Positions 35,447-44,256 of a DNA stretch of 64,000 bases are shown piece by piece (position 1 is the stretch's first letter; every line of letters begins with the position of its first letter). The position numbers were made by a program, and so were the translations under genes. The stretch comes from Pseudomonas luteola NBRC 103146. Its GTDB lineage: Bacteria > Pseudomonadota > Gammaproteobacteria > Pseudomonadales > Pseudomonadaceae. Location of the stretch: NCBI RefSeq assembly GCF_002091675.1, contig NZ_BDAE01000007.1:124001-188000 (forward strand), read 5' to 3'. The notes below the pieces were generated by a model, which did not search any database, was not told the DNA's origin, and was given only the letters and a program-made list of their open reading frames with translations.

Positions 35447-36376
35447 TTATGGCAGCTCGTGGCGGTAGGGCAGACCTTCCATATCTCCGATAACCTGTAC
35501 GGCCTTTGCACCGATCCAGTTACCCCGGGCCACGGCAGCGGAAACATCCAGGCCCTCGAGGCAGGCACTGACAAAACCGGTTGCAAAGCCATCGCCAGCG
35601 CCGACAGTATCGACGACGTTTTCCACCGGATAGCCAGAAACGTGACCCTCGCTTTCATGGGTGCGGTAGTAGGAACCCTCCGGTCCCAATTTGATAGCAA
35701 CCACCTGGGCGCCCTGGTTCAGATAGAAGGCAGCAATGTCTTCGGGAGTGTCATAGCCGGTAAGTAACCTGCCTTCGGCCAAGCCCGGCAGTACCCAGTG
35801 GGCCAGACTGGCTAGGCGGTTAATCTCCTCACGCATGCGGGCTTCGCTAGGCCAAAGGGAGGGACGCAGGTTGGGATCAAAGGACACACTACGGCCCTGC
35901 TGGCGTGCACTGTTCATCAAGTGGTAGGTCAGTTCGCGAAGCGAATCTGAAAGGGCGGGTGGAATACCCGTCGCATGCACGTGACGAACATCCAGCAGGG
36001 CGTCATCGAAGTCATGCTCTATCGATAGATGGCTGGCGGCTGACCCCTTGCGAAAGTACTCCACGATGGGATCACGGCCATCGATTTCCCTCGATTTGAA
36101 CTGAAAGCCCGTAGTGTGCTTGGGGTCGATGGCAACCCGGCTGCAGTCGACCCCCTCGCGCTCGAGCGTTGCACGAATAAAGCGGCCCAGAGAGTCATCG
36201 CCTACCCGTGACAACCATTTCACTTTCAAACCCAGACGGGTCAGGCCAATGGCGACATTGCTGTCAGCCCCGGCGATACGCTTGCCGAAGTGCTCGACGT
36301 CGGCCAGGTCACCGGGCTCTTCAGCCACAAACATTGTCATCGTCTCGCCAAAGGCCAGCACGTCGTAATTAGGCAT
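35447..36376 (-). CDS. kguK: 2-ketogluconokinase KguK
   Basis: Phosphorylates 2-ketogluconate with ATP. The 309-residue PfkB-family sugar kinase has the AGADSNVAIGLTRLG substrate loop and the catalytic DTVGAGDGFATGF motif near the C terminus. The start at 36376 overlaps the kguE end by eight bases; a longer in-frame start at 36424 would lie within kguE and has no family support. Confidence 0.9.
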   Translation of the reverse strand: MPNYDVLAFGETMTMFVAEEPGDLADVEHFGKRIAGADSNVAIGLTRLGLKVKWLSRVGDDSLGRFIRATLEREGVDCSRVAIDPKHTTGFQFKSREIDGRDPIVEYFRKGSAASHLSIEHDFDDALLDVRHVHATGIPPALSDSLRELTYHLMNSARQQGRSVSFDPNLRPSLWPSEARMREEINRLASLAHWVLPGLAEGRLLTGYDTPEDIAAFYLNQGAQVVAIKLGPEGSYYRTHESEGHVSGYPVENVVDTVGAGDGFATGFVSACLEGLDVSAAVARGNWIGAKAVQVIGDMEGLPYRHELP

Positions 36377-37148
36377 GGTGCATCTCCTGCTGAGTGGTAC
36401 CAAGACGGCCCAATGCCTCGACATGACGCTGGGTCTCGCGAACCACGTCGCCCTGCAGGGGAAATTCGATGGCGCGTGGCAGTCCTGTCTTGAAATGAGT
36501 AAATAGCCGCGCCCAGCGTTTCAGATCCTCGGCTTCAGGGGGCATCGCATGAAGACGGCCGTTGAGCTCGCGAACAGCCTTGCAATGGATGTACTCCACG
36601 TAACATCCCAGTAATTGTGCGGCCGTTTCTGGTTGCTCGTTCTGCCAGTGCCAGTTGCCGACATCGAAGGTCATGCCGATAGGCAGTTTCATTCGCTGTA
36701 CAACATCAAAAAACGTTTGTAAGGCCTTGAGTCGACCCCCTTGCGGAGTCTGGTCATTTTCAATCAGCAGGCGCACTGAGCTGGCGTCCAGCATGTGACC
36801 CAATGCTTCCATGTCACAGTAAGGTGTGAAGTGGCCAAGGGAGATCTTGAGCGTATGCGCTCCAAGGCGGGCGGCGCGTACCATCGCAGGCTGTAACTCA
36901 CGGGTGGGTTGATGCTCGCCTTGTGACCATAGCTCGATGGGGACCGAGTAGACGCATTCCAGTCCCTGTGCAGCTATGCTGTTACCCAGGGCGGATAGTT
37001 CAGGTCGCATGTCATCGAACAGTTCGTCACGTATCTCGACGGTACTGGCGCCGGCTCCTGCTATCAGCGGAAGGAAATTTTCCTGACCGCGAGCGCGTAC
37101 GGCATCAGCACCAAAGGCAGAAGTAGTTACTACGACATCAGGTTTCAT
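36369..37148 (-). CDS. kguE: KguE, putative epimerase/isomerase of the ketogluconate operon
   Basis: First gene of the kgu operon. The 259-residue protein starts MKPDVVVTTSAFGADAVR after a GGAGG ribosome-binding site and is a xylose-isomerase-like TIM barrel with metal-binding residues in the LLIENDQT and MTFDVGNWHW segments. Its exact reaction is not settled; an isomerase role is inferred from the fold. A PtxS palindrome lies directly upstream, touching the ribosome-binding site. Confidence 0.85.
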   Translation of the reverse strand: MKPDVVVTTSAFGADAVRARGQENFLPLIAGAGASTVEIRDELFDDMRPELSALGNSIAAQGLECVYSVPIELWSQGEHQPTRELQPAMVRAARLGAHTLKISLGHFTPYCDMEALGHMLDASSVRLLIENDQTPQGGRLKALQTFFDVVQRMKLPIGMTFDVGNWHWQNEQPETAAQLLGCYVEYIHCKAVRELNGRLHAMPPEAEDLKRWARLFTHFKTGLPRAIEFPLQGDVVRETQRHVEALGRLGTTQQEMHHA

Positions 37149-37157
37149 AACGCCTCC

Positions 37158-37171
37158 TGAAACCGGTTTCA
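37158..37171. promoter_or_regulatory. PtxS operator upstream of kguE
   Basis: TGAAACCGGTTTCA, the exact 14-base palindrome known as the PtxS site in Pseudomonas. It begins ten bases upstream of the kguE start codon, flush against the GGAGG ribosome-binding site, and lies in the 63-base ptxS-kguE gap. Confidence 0.92.
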
Positions 37172-37211
37172 TTGAAGGTCGAGCACAGTGTGCCGCCCCC
37201 ACATTGTTGTT

Positions 37212-38246
37212 TTAACGTCGCGCCGGGGTAGAGCCGCGTACCACCAGTTCGGCCGGTAATGCCAGCGTCCGTGAGCTCGACACATCGCCTCGCAGGCGTT
37301 CCAGCAGATACTCCAATGCGGCTACGCCCAGCGCATGGGTTGGTTGAGCAATGGCGGTAATGCCGTCGCCTACCAATGGATACCAGTCAAGATCGTCCAG
37401 GGCGATTAGTCCAACCGATTCAAACGTTCTGTAACCTAATTCCCTGAGGCCTTTTGTCACAGCGAGCGCGGCAATGCCGTTCGCCGCCATGATGGCTTTG
37501 GGGCCATGATCGGTATCGGAGAGAAAATGCGCGAGCTGCTCAAGTAGCGTAGCGCTGAAACCGGCGGAGGAGCTGACGCGCCCTCGCACACCCGCGCGGG
37601 GTGACAGGTAGTGAATGAAGGTTCGGGCGCGCTCTTCTCGTGAACTGGTTCCGTCCAGATCTTCGGTCACCATGAGCAGGTCGCGGTAGCCCCGCTCAAG
37701 CAAATGCTCAAGACCCAACCGAATGGCCTGTGTGTTATCCAGCCCAACGAGATCGGCATCCAGACCATCCAGCTTGCGATCAAGCAATACCATGGGCAAT
37801 TCTCGATGCAGTTGCTGAAGCTCTCGGGGATGGTGACCCAGCGTGTTAACGATCAAGCCTTCCACGTTATAGGACTGAAGCGCATTCAGGTGGCGCTCTT
37901 CCTGGAGGTCATCTCGATCAGTGTTACATACGATGAGAGAATAGCCATGCCGACGGCAGGCCGTCTCGACGCCATGCATGACGGCAACGGAATAGGGGTT
38001 GAGCATGTCGGCTACCAGCATGCCGATAAGCCGGCTGCGGCCGCGCTTGAGACCTCGCGCCATTTGATTGGGCTGAAAGCCAAGCTTTTCGATCGCCCGT
38101 TCGATGCGCAAGGCCAGCGCATCCGATAATAGCTGCCGATCCCCGCTGATGTAGCGAGAAACGCTCGCCTTGGAAACGCCTGCTTCCTGAGCGACCTGAT
38201 TGATAGTGGCACGCGGCGGACGCATGCTTTGAAGAGGCATATCCAA
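37212..38246 (-). CDS. ptxS: PtxS, LacI-family repressor of 2-ketogluconate genes
   Basis: A 344-residue LacI/GalR repressor: helix-turn-helix in TINQVAQEAGVSKASVSRYI near residues 14-33, then a periplasmic-binding-protein-like effector domain. In Pseudomonas, PtxS binds 2-ketogluconate as inducer. Perfect copies of its palindrome occur upstream of this gene and upstream of kguE, supporting autoregulation and control of the operon. Confidence 0.93.
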   Translation of the reverse strand: MDMPLQSMRPPRATINQVAQEAGVSKASVSRYISGDRQLLSDALALRIERAIEKLGFQPNQMARGLKRGRSRLIGMLVADMLNPYSVAVMHGVETACRRHGYSLIVCNTDRDDLQEERHLNALQSYNVEGLIVNTLGHHPRELQQLHRELPMVLLDRKLDGLDADLVGLDNTQAIRLGLEHLLERGYRDLLMVTEDLDGTSSREERARTFIHYLSPRAGVRGRVSSSAGFSATLLEQLAHFLSDTDHGPKAIMAANGIAALAVTKGLRELGYRTFESVGLIALDDLDWYPLVGDGITAIAQPTHALGVAALEYLLERLRGDVSSSRTLALPAELVVRGSTPARR

Positions 38247-38297
38247 TGGGCCTGCTCCTTAATATTGTGGAGTTCTTGTCTATGGAACGACAGGCTT

Positions 38298-38311
38298 TGA
38301 AACCGGTTTCA
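38298..38311. promoter_or_regulatory. PtxS operator upstream of ptxS
   Basis: A second exact TGAAACCGGTTTCA palindrome, 52 bases upstream of the ptxS start codon, as expected for autoregulation. Confidence 0.9.
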
Positions 38312-38441
38312 GAAAACCATTTTGTTCTGTGGCTTGGCAAGAGTACGCCTGGCTTGAACCGACGAGCGGCAGCCCTCATATAGAAAGCTCATAACCTTGT
38401 ACAATAAAGGTTTCGCCTCGCCATCTTCTCAGGGCCACACA

Positions 38442-38918
38442 ATGACTATCGATGAGTTATCAGCTGAGCTGGGCAAACGGTTATCGGCATTGAAGGCACA
38501 GGTCGTAACTGCCGAGTCCTGCACCGGCGGCGGTATTGCCGAAGCCATTACCCGCGTAGCGGGCAGCTCTGCCTGGTTCGAAGCGGGATTTGTGACGTAT
38601 TCCAATGCCCAGAAGACGGCCCAGCTGGATGTGCCGGATCACTTGTTCATGGAGGTGGGCGCTGTCAGTCAGGCGGTTGTCGAGGCCATGGTACGTGGGG
38701 CGCAGGCACGCAGCGGGGCCCGGTTCGCTGTTGCGGTCAGTGGTATCGCAGGCCCGGGTGGCGGCTCTCCAGAAAAGCCTGTCGGGACGGTCTGGCTGGC
38801 GTGGGGAAACGGCTCTGACATCTATAGCGAGAAACATCTTTTTCCTGGCGACAGAGCTGCTGTCAGGGCTCAGACCGTTGTGGCTGCATTGGAAGGATTA
38901 TTGCGAATTTCGACATGA
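38442..38918 (+). CDS. pncC: PncC/CinA C-terminal-type nicotinamide-nucleotide amidase
   Basis: Deamidates nicotinamide mononucleotide to nicotinic acid mononucleotide in NAD recycling. The 158-residue single-domain protein has the VTAESCTGGGIAEAIT and VSGIAGPGGGSPEKPVGTVW motifs of the CinA C-terminal family. The start at 38442 is preferred because the family begins with this helix; 38397 would add 15 unrelated residues. It sits directly before recA, as in other pseudomonads. Confidence 0.93.
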   Translation: MTIDELSAELGKRLSALKAQVVTAESCTGGGIAEAITRVAGSSAWFEAGFVTYSNAQKTAQLDVPDHLFMEVGAVSQAVVEAMVRGAQARSGARFAVAVSGIAGPGGGSPEKPVGTVWLAWGNGSDIYSEKHLFPGDRAAVRAQTVVAALEGLLRIST

Positions 38919-38966
38919 GAAAATCGCATCGAAAGGTAGCCAGCGAGCCCTTCTTATGCTTTAATA

Positions 38967-38982
38967 CTGTTCACATATACAG
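38967..38982 (+). promoter_or_regulatory. LexA box upstream of recA
   Basis: CTGT-TCACATAT-ACAG, an exact match to the CTGT-N8-ACAG SOS box, 45 bases before the recA start codon. Supports LexA repression and DNA-damage induction of recA. Confidence 0.93.
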
Positions 38983-39027
38983 TGCTTTCCACGGCCGTCT
39001 GGCCTACCTTCTTGCGAGAGGATTTTA

Positions 39028-40074
39028 ATGGACGACAACAAAAAGCGCGCCCTGGCCGCGGCCCTGGGTCAAATTGAGCGTCAGTTTGGCAAAGGCGCAG
39101 TCATGCGCATGGGTGATCATGAGCGTCAGGCAATTCCGGCTATTTCCACCGGTTCGCTCGGCCTCGATATCGCCCTAGGGATCGGCGGTCTGCCCAAGGG
39201 CCGTATCGTAGAAATCTACGGTCCGGAATCGTCGGGTAAAACTACGCTGACCCTGTCCGTCATTGCTGAGGCGCAAAAGCAGGGCGCAACCTGTGCCTTC
39301 GTTGACGCAGAGCATGCGCTGGATCCGGATTATGCCAGCAAGCTGGGCGTCAATGTTGACGACCTGCTGGTTTCCCAGCCGGATACCGGTGAACAGGCGC
39401 TGGAAATCACCGACATGCTGGTGCGCTCCAATGCTGTAGACGTGATCATCGTCGACTCCGTAGCTGCCTTGGTGCCCAAGGCCGAAATCGAAGGCGAAAT
39501 GGGTGACATGCACGTAGGTCTGCAGGCGCGTCTGATGTCTCAGGCGCTGCGCAAGATCACCGGCAATATCAAGACCGCCAACTGCCTGGTGATTTTCATC
39601 AACCAGATCCGTATGAAGATCGGGGTGATGTTTGGCAACCCGGAAACTACAACTGGTGGTAACGCGTTGAAGTTCTACTCCTCGGTCCGTCTGGATATCC
39701 GCCGTACCGGTGCGGTGAAGGAAGGGGACGAGGTGGTAGGTAGCGAGACCCGCGTTAAAGTCGTCAAGAACAAGGTGTCTCCACCATTCCGTCAGGCTGA
39801 ATTCCAGATCCTGTACGGCAAGGGCATCTACCGTAACGGCGAGATCATTGATCTGGGCGTACAGCTGGGTCTGGTTGAAAAGTCAGGTGCCTGGTATAGC
39901 TACCAAGGAACCAAGATTGGCCAAGGTAAGGCTAACGCGGCCAAGTTCCTGGAAGAGAACCTTGAAGTACGTAATGCGCTCGACAAGAGCATTCGCGAAA
40001 AGCTTTTAAGCCAGGCCCCTGTTAAAGGGGCGGCCACTGAAGAAGCCGAAGCGGGCGCTGACGCTGACTTCTAA
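39028..40074 (+). CDS. recA: Recombinase RecA
   Basis: Strand-exchange protein and LexA coprotease. The 348-residue protein has the Walker A motif GPESSGKTT near residues 66-74, the [10 protein letters not shown] loop, and an acidic C-terminal tail ([11 protein letters not shown]). An AGGA ribosome-binding site (AGAGGATTTT region) precedes the ATG. It is preceded by a perfect LexA box and followed by an intrinsic terminator and recX. Confidence 0.99.
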   Translation: MDDNKKRALAAALGQIERQFGKGAVMRMGDHERQAIPAISTGSLGLDIALGIGGLPKGRIVEIYGPESSGKTTLTLSVIAEAQKQGATCAFVDAEHALDPDYASKLGVNVDDLLVSQPDTGEQALEITDMLVRSNAVDVIIVDSVAALVPKAEIEGEMGDMHVGLQARLMSQALRKITGNIKTANCLVIFINQIRMKIGVMFGNPETTTGGNALKFYSSVRLDIRRTGAVKEGDEVVGSETRVKVVKNKVSPPFRQAEFQILYGKGIYRNGEIIDLGVQLGLVEKSGAWYSYQGTKIGQGKANAAKFLEENLEVRNALDKSIREKLLSQAPVKGAATEEAEAGADADF

Positions 40075-40088
40075 GGTTCTGCCTGATA

Positions 40089-40117
40089 AAAGCCCTCGCT
40101 GTGCGAGGGCTTTTTTA
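40089..40117 (+). terminator. Terminator between recA and recX
   Basis: Stem AAAAGCCCTCGC/GCGAGGGCTTTT with a TGT loop and a T6 tail, 14 bases after recA. recX, 32 bases downstream, would then be expressed by read-through, as known in E. coli. Confidence 0.9.
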
Positions 40118-40148
40118 TTTCAGCCTGATAATTTTACGAGGCGTTTGA

Positions 40149-40613
40149 ATGCCTATTGAACTCGATACCCCAGCGGCTGTTCGCCTGGCAGCCATGGATC
40201 TACTGGCCCGCCGAGAGCATGGCCGACAAGAGCTGGTTCGCAAGTTGCGTAAGCGGGGGGCACCGGATGAACTGATCAACGCAGCCCTGGATCGCCTGGC
40301 CGAAGAGGGGCTGCTGAGCGAGACACGTTATCTGGGTAGCTATATCGCAAGTCGTGCCCGGGCGGGTTATGGACCTGTTCGTATCCGTGAGGAGTTGGCC
40401 CAGCGCGGTCTTGCCCGTGCTGATATCGAACAGGCGCTATCGGAGTGTGAGGAAGACTGGTCAGCTCATTTACGTGATGTCTGGCAACGCAAATTCAAAG
40501 GCAAGCGCCCCGCTGACGCTAAGGAACGCGCACAGCAGGGACGTTTCTTGAGCTACCGCGGTTTCTCCATCGACAGCGTCAGTCGATTGCTGCGTGGCGC
40601 GCCAGATGACTGA
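40149..40613 (+). CDS. recX: RecX, regulator of RecA
   Basis: Binds the RecA filament and limits its growth. The 154-residue, highly helical protein has the three-repeat helical pattern of the family ([34 protein letters not shown] and [13 protein letters not shown]). Located just downstream of recA behind a terminator. Confidence 0.94.
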   Translation: MPIELDTPAAVRLAAMDLLARREHGRQELVRKLRKRGAPDELINAALDRLAEEGLLSETRYLGSYIASRARAGYGPVRIREELAQRGLARADIEQALSECEEDWSAHLRDVWQRKFKGKRPADAKERAQQGRFLSYRGFSIDSVSRLLRGAPDD

Positions 40614-40641
40614 TAGGGCGGGCCCGGCTAACGCCTCTCGA

Positions 40642-41718
40642 TCAGCGTAGCCAATGTTGTGGATCGTTCAGTGAATCCACCAACTCGCGCAGGCGCCCAT
40701 AATCGCGGCCATTGAAGTTGAAGGAAAGCTGGCTCAGGTGAGCAAATTCCGGTTCGTCGATGTTGGTTTTGCCCGAGGCTTGCTGAGTGAAGTGCCCGCT
40801 CTTGCACAGGTCCGCAAAGTGCGTATCGATATGCGCCAGCGCCTCGGATGTTAGGGCATGGTTCAGACGCATCACGAATTGACCGTTCAGCCAGCGTGTC
40901 GAATGAAAGTTGCTGTAGAACCGGCTGATGACCTCTGCTGCCTCTTCCGCAGTATGCACCAGCGTTGCCAGCTTCAGGTCCTTGGGCAGGATATAGCGCT
41001 CATCCGCCAGGTTCTTTTTCAGAAAACTGACCGCATCCTTCCAGAACGTACCCTCAGGTGTATCCAGTAGCACGACGGGTACGAGAGGGCTTTTGCCGGT
41101 TTGTATCAGCGTAAGGACTTCAAAGGTTTCGTCCAGGGTACCAAATCCGCCAGGGCAGAGCACAAGTGCATCGGCTTCCTTGAGAAAAAACAGTTTACGT
41201 ACGTAGAAGAAGTGAAAGGACAGCAGGTGATCGGTGCCGTCCATGGTTTGGTTGGCCCGTTGTTCAAAAGGCAGGGTAATGTTGAAGCCCAGGCTATTGT
41301 CCAAGCCGGCACCTTCGTGAGCTGCCGCCATGATGCCGCCACCTGCTCCAGTGATGACCATCATGTCCCGCTGAGCGAGGGCTGAGCCGAGTGTGCGGGC
41401 CAGCACATAGAGTTCATGATTCACGGCCGTACGGGCTGATCCGAAAACCGTTACCTTGCGCCGCCGCTTGTATTGCTCAAGATGACGAAAGGCATTTTCC
41501 ATCTCTCGCATGGTTTGCATCATGATCTTGGCATCCCAGCGGTTGCGGTCTGCCTGGGCCATGCGAACCACGGTCAACAGCATGTCGCGATACAGAGACA
41601 GATTGGGACTGTTGGCCGGAACAGTATGAGCCAGCAGCTCATCAATCTTTTGGGAAAGGTCTTCGGCACTGACCTGTACATGACGAGACAGATAGTCGTC
41701 TTGTGCGTCTGGGTTCAT
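40642..41718 (-). CDS. LOG-family protein (lysine decarboxylase-like fold)
   Basis: A 358-residue protein with the LOG motif PGGFGTLDE and GAGGGIMAAAHEGA, typical of nucleotide 5'-monophosphate phosphoribohydrolases. It is longer than the small cytokinin-activating LOGs, with extra N- and C-terminal regions. The older name 'lysine decarboxylase' is misleading. Base-nucleotide cleavage is the likely activity; substrate unknown. The start at 41718 is best spaced from the AGGAG ribosome-binding site; 41724 is an alternative. Confidence 0.82.
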   Translation of the reverse strand: MNPDAQDDYLSRHVQVSAEDLSQKIDELLAHTVPANSPNLSLYRDMLLTVVRMAQADRNRWDAKIMMQTMREMENAFRHLEQYKRRRKVTVFGSARTAVNHELYVLARTLGSALAQRDMMVITGAGGGIMAAAHEGAGLDNSLGFNITLPFEQRANQTMDGTDHLLSFHFFYVRKLFFLKEADALVLCPGGFGTLDETFEVLTLIQTGKSPLVPVVLLDTPEGTFWKDAVSFLKKNLADERYILPKDLKLATLVHTAEEAAEVISRFYSNFHSTRWLNGQFVMRLNHALTSEALAHIDTHFADLCKSGHFTQQASGKTNIDEPEFAHLSQLSFNFNGRDYGRLRELVDSLNDPQHWLR

Positions 41719-41864
41719 CTGCATACTCCTGGTAGCCACTGCTGTATAATCAAGCTGCCATTCCAGGCAGCGATTACCTTGCCTTTAGCATAGTCGGGCG
41801 CGGAGTAAGAAAGGCAAATGCCTGTCTTGAATGGCCATGCCAGGCGCGGCATGGCAAAGGAAGC

Positions 41865-42269
41865 TTACTTGCTCAGACCGCAATCGGCTGCTTCGAAGCG
41901 CTCGTTCGCAACCGGGCGATTGCTCTGGTATTCGGTAAAGCTGTACACCAACATGGCGCCACGGGCTAACAACTGGCGGTAGCCGGTGTTGCGGCAGACA
42001 CTGGCGGCCAGCTGGGTGCGTACCGTCGCCGGGTTGGCTTCCATCTGATGCGCATGGCTGGCACGTACACTCAACTGATTGATGAGCTGGCGCCCTTCAA
42101 CGGTATAACCACGGTCAAGAATGTCTTCATTGATAGCGCGCGGAGTCCCCACGCTGCTTTCTTTCGCGACCTTTTGCAGCATCTGCGACAGTTCTTGTTC
42201 TTTCAGCGAGGCCGCCTGGGCCGCTGCAGGAAGGATGAAGCAAAGGGCGAGGGCAGTATAACGCAGCAT
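41865..42269 (-). CDS. Small secreted protein, possibly PA3611-like (QSregVF family)
   Basis: A 134-residue protein with a signal peptide (MLRYTALALCFILPAAAQA) and a mature region holding two cysteines (SVCRNTGY and ADCGLSK) that could form a disulfide. Location in the recA-finR interval and size resemble the P. aeruginosa PA3611 family of putative quorum-regulated secreted factors; this match is from memory of the locus and is uncertain. The ATG at 42269 follows a GGAGAG ribosome-binding site. Confidence 0.5.
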   Translation of the reverse strand: MLRYTALALCFILPAAAQAASLKEQELSQMLQKVAKESSVGTPRAINEDILDRGYTVEGRQLINQLSVRASHAHQMEANPATVRTQLAASVCRNTGYRQLLARGAMLVYSFTEYQSNRPVANERFEAADCGLSK

Positions 42270-42444
42270 TGAACTCTCCAACGTAGATCAGGCTCGCTTC
42301 GACCGCAGGGCAGCCGTGATGTTCGCAAGCAAAGGCTAATTGCGGTACGCAAAGGGTACTCCTGTGGTCGGCGCTTTCAAAATGCCAGATGTGTTCTGGA
42401 CAGCCTTTGTTAAACTTGTCCACGTAAATCACGCAGTACTTCTC

Positions 42445-43203
42445 ATGCCTTATATCCGCTCTGCCAACTCTTCTTCCAGTCCGCCAAATGCCGTAGCCCG
42501 GCTGCGTCATGATCGTCTGGCGCGTAGCAGCAAACCTTTTGTTGCCCGTGGATCCCGTATTCAACGCTGTGAGGGGTGTCGCCTTGCGCTGCCTCACTGC
42601 TTCTGTGAATGGCGACCTGCGGTCGAGTGCGCGGCAGGCATGTGCCTGATCATGCACGATGTAGAGCCGCTCAAGCCAAGCAATACCGGATGGCTGATTG
42701 CCGATGTGGTCAGTGACAGTTTTGCCTTTGGCTGGTCGCGAACGGATGTAGATGACGCACTACTGGCCGTACTGGGCGATCCTCAATGGCAACCTTATCT
42801 CGTATTTCCGGCCGAGTATTCAACGCCTGAGCGAGTCGTGCAAACAGTGGAGCCCATTCAGGGCAAGCGACCTTTATTCGTCCTGCTGGATGCTACCTGG
42901 ACGGAGGCACGAAAGATGTTTCGCAAAAGTCCTTATTTGGATAGCCTGCCAGTACTCAGCCTAAGCCCTGAAGAGCTTTCCCGGTATCGGCTGCGACGCT
43001 CCACACGAGGCGAGCACCTCTGTACGGCAGAAGTGGCTGCGCTTTGTCTGGAGCTGGCGGGTGAGAATAGGGCGGCGGCGGCGCTTGATGCGTATCTGGA
43101 TGTATTCAGTGAGCGTTATCTCAATGCCAAACAGAATCGCCAGACGGATCCGCTCAGCCTGGCTCATCAACGGCTGCAGCCCTTCGTTTCCGCATTCTCC
43201 TGA
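42445..43203 (+). CDS. DTW-domain tRNA-uridine aminocarboxypropyltransferase
   Basis: DTW enzymes add an acp group to a uridine in tRNA (position 47 in E. coli TapT). The 252-residue protein has the N-terminal cysteine cluster CEGCRLALPHCFC and the DTW motif in DATWTEARKMF, followed by the YRLRRSTRGEHLCTAE segment. The start at 42445 (MPYIRSANS) is preferred over 42340. The stop directly abuts the stop of the next gene on the other strand: together the two stops form TGATCA. Confidence 0.85.
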   Translation: MPYIRSANSSSSPPNAVARLRHDRLARSSKPFVARGSRIQRCEGCRLALPHCFCEWRPAVECAAGMCLIMHDVEPLKPSNTGWLIADVVSDSFAFGWSRTDVDDALLAVLGDPQWQPYLVFPAEYSTPERVVQTVEPIQGKRPLFVLLDATWTEARKMFRKSPYLDSLPVLSLSPEELSRYRLRRSTRGEHLCTAEVAALCLELAGENRAAAALDAYLDVFSERYLNAKQNRQTDPLSLAHQRLQPFVSAFS

Positions 43204-44103
43204 TCAGTTGGTCACCTTGGGCTCGACCACGGCCTTTCTGGGCCAGAGCTGCGCAACCAGGATGCCGGTAAACATGAGCGCGCAGCCCAGATAACCGCGA
43301 GCGGTAAGCGACTCGTCCAGCAGCCAGGCGCCAAAAAAGGCCGCAAAGACGGCTTCAAGTGAAAAAATGATTGCCGCATGGGAAGCAATGGCGTCGCGCT
43401 GTGCAACGACCTGCAACGTATAACCGATGCCGGCGGCAATGATACCGCCATACAGCAGCGCGGGAACGGCCTGAATAATGTTCTGAGCTTGAATCGGCTC
43501 AAACAGCAATGCCAGCGTCAGGCTGACCGCTGCACAGAATGCGAACTGAAGGATGGACAGTAGCATCGGATCATGGCGGCTCGCAAAATGCCCTACCACC
43601 AGCACATGCGCTCCCCAGGCAAAGGCGCCGGCCAATTGCAGCCAATCGCCGGAAGCTACCTTAAAATTCTCGCCTATGCTAAGCAGACACATGCCTGTCA
43701 CCGCCAGGCAGGCACCTAGCCAAGTGCCTCTGCCGGTGCGTTCGCCAAACAGCAAACCCAGAATGGGGACTACAATCACATAGAGTCCGGTGATGAAACC
43801 GGAGTTGGTCACGGATGTGAATAGCAGGCCCACTTGCTGGAAGTTGATGCCAATGGAAAGCAGCAGACCCATCAGGCAGCCGCCGACCACTACGCGACGG
43901 TCGAGGCTAATCGGTGTTCTGGCGCGGCGATGCAGCACCAGCAGGACTGGAATCAGTGTCAGTGCACCCAATGCAAAGCGAAGTCCCGTAAAGAGGAACG
44001 GACCGATGGAGTCCATGCCGGCGCGCTGTGCAATAAAGGCGCTCCCCCAGATCATGGCTGTGATCAGCATGAGAACATCGGCACGCAGGGCTTGGGTACG
44101 CAT
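43204..44103 (-). CDS. EamA-family (DMT) membrane transporter
   Basis: A 299-residue inner-membrane protein with ten predicted helices in two EamA repeats, in the drug/metabolite transporter superfamily. The first repeat has the MIWGSAFIAQR motif. Substrate unknown; relatives export amino acids or metabolites. Converges tail-to-tail with the DTW gene with no bases between them. The start at 44103 (MRTQALRAD) is favoured over 44121. Confidence 0.85.
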   Translation of the reverse strand: MRTQALRADVLMLITAMIWGSAFIAQRAGMDSIGPFLFTGLRFALGALTLIPVLLVLHRRARTPISLDRRVVVGGCLMGLLLSIGINFQQVGLLFTSVTNSGFITGLYVIVVPILGLLFGERTGRGTWLGACLAVTGMCLLSIGENFKVASGDWLQLAGAFAWGAHVLVVGHFASRHDPMLLSILQFAFCAAVSLTLALLFEPIQAQNIIQAVPALLYGGIIAAGIGYTLQVVAQRDAIASHAAIIFSLEAVFAAFFGAWLLDESLTARGYLGCALMFTGILVAQLWPRKAVVEPKVTN

Positions 44104-44256
44104 GACAGGCTCGCTTGGCAAAAGTCGCCACTCTGCCGGATGGCTGTGACTTTGGGAACCCTGTGATTATGGTCGCAAAGTGCCTTGACCCGTCGTCGGA
44201 CGCTCGGCATTCTGAGCCGCTGAAATTACAGAATCATAATAAGGACCAATTTACCG

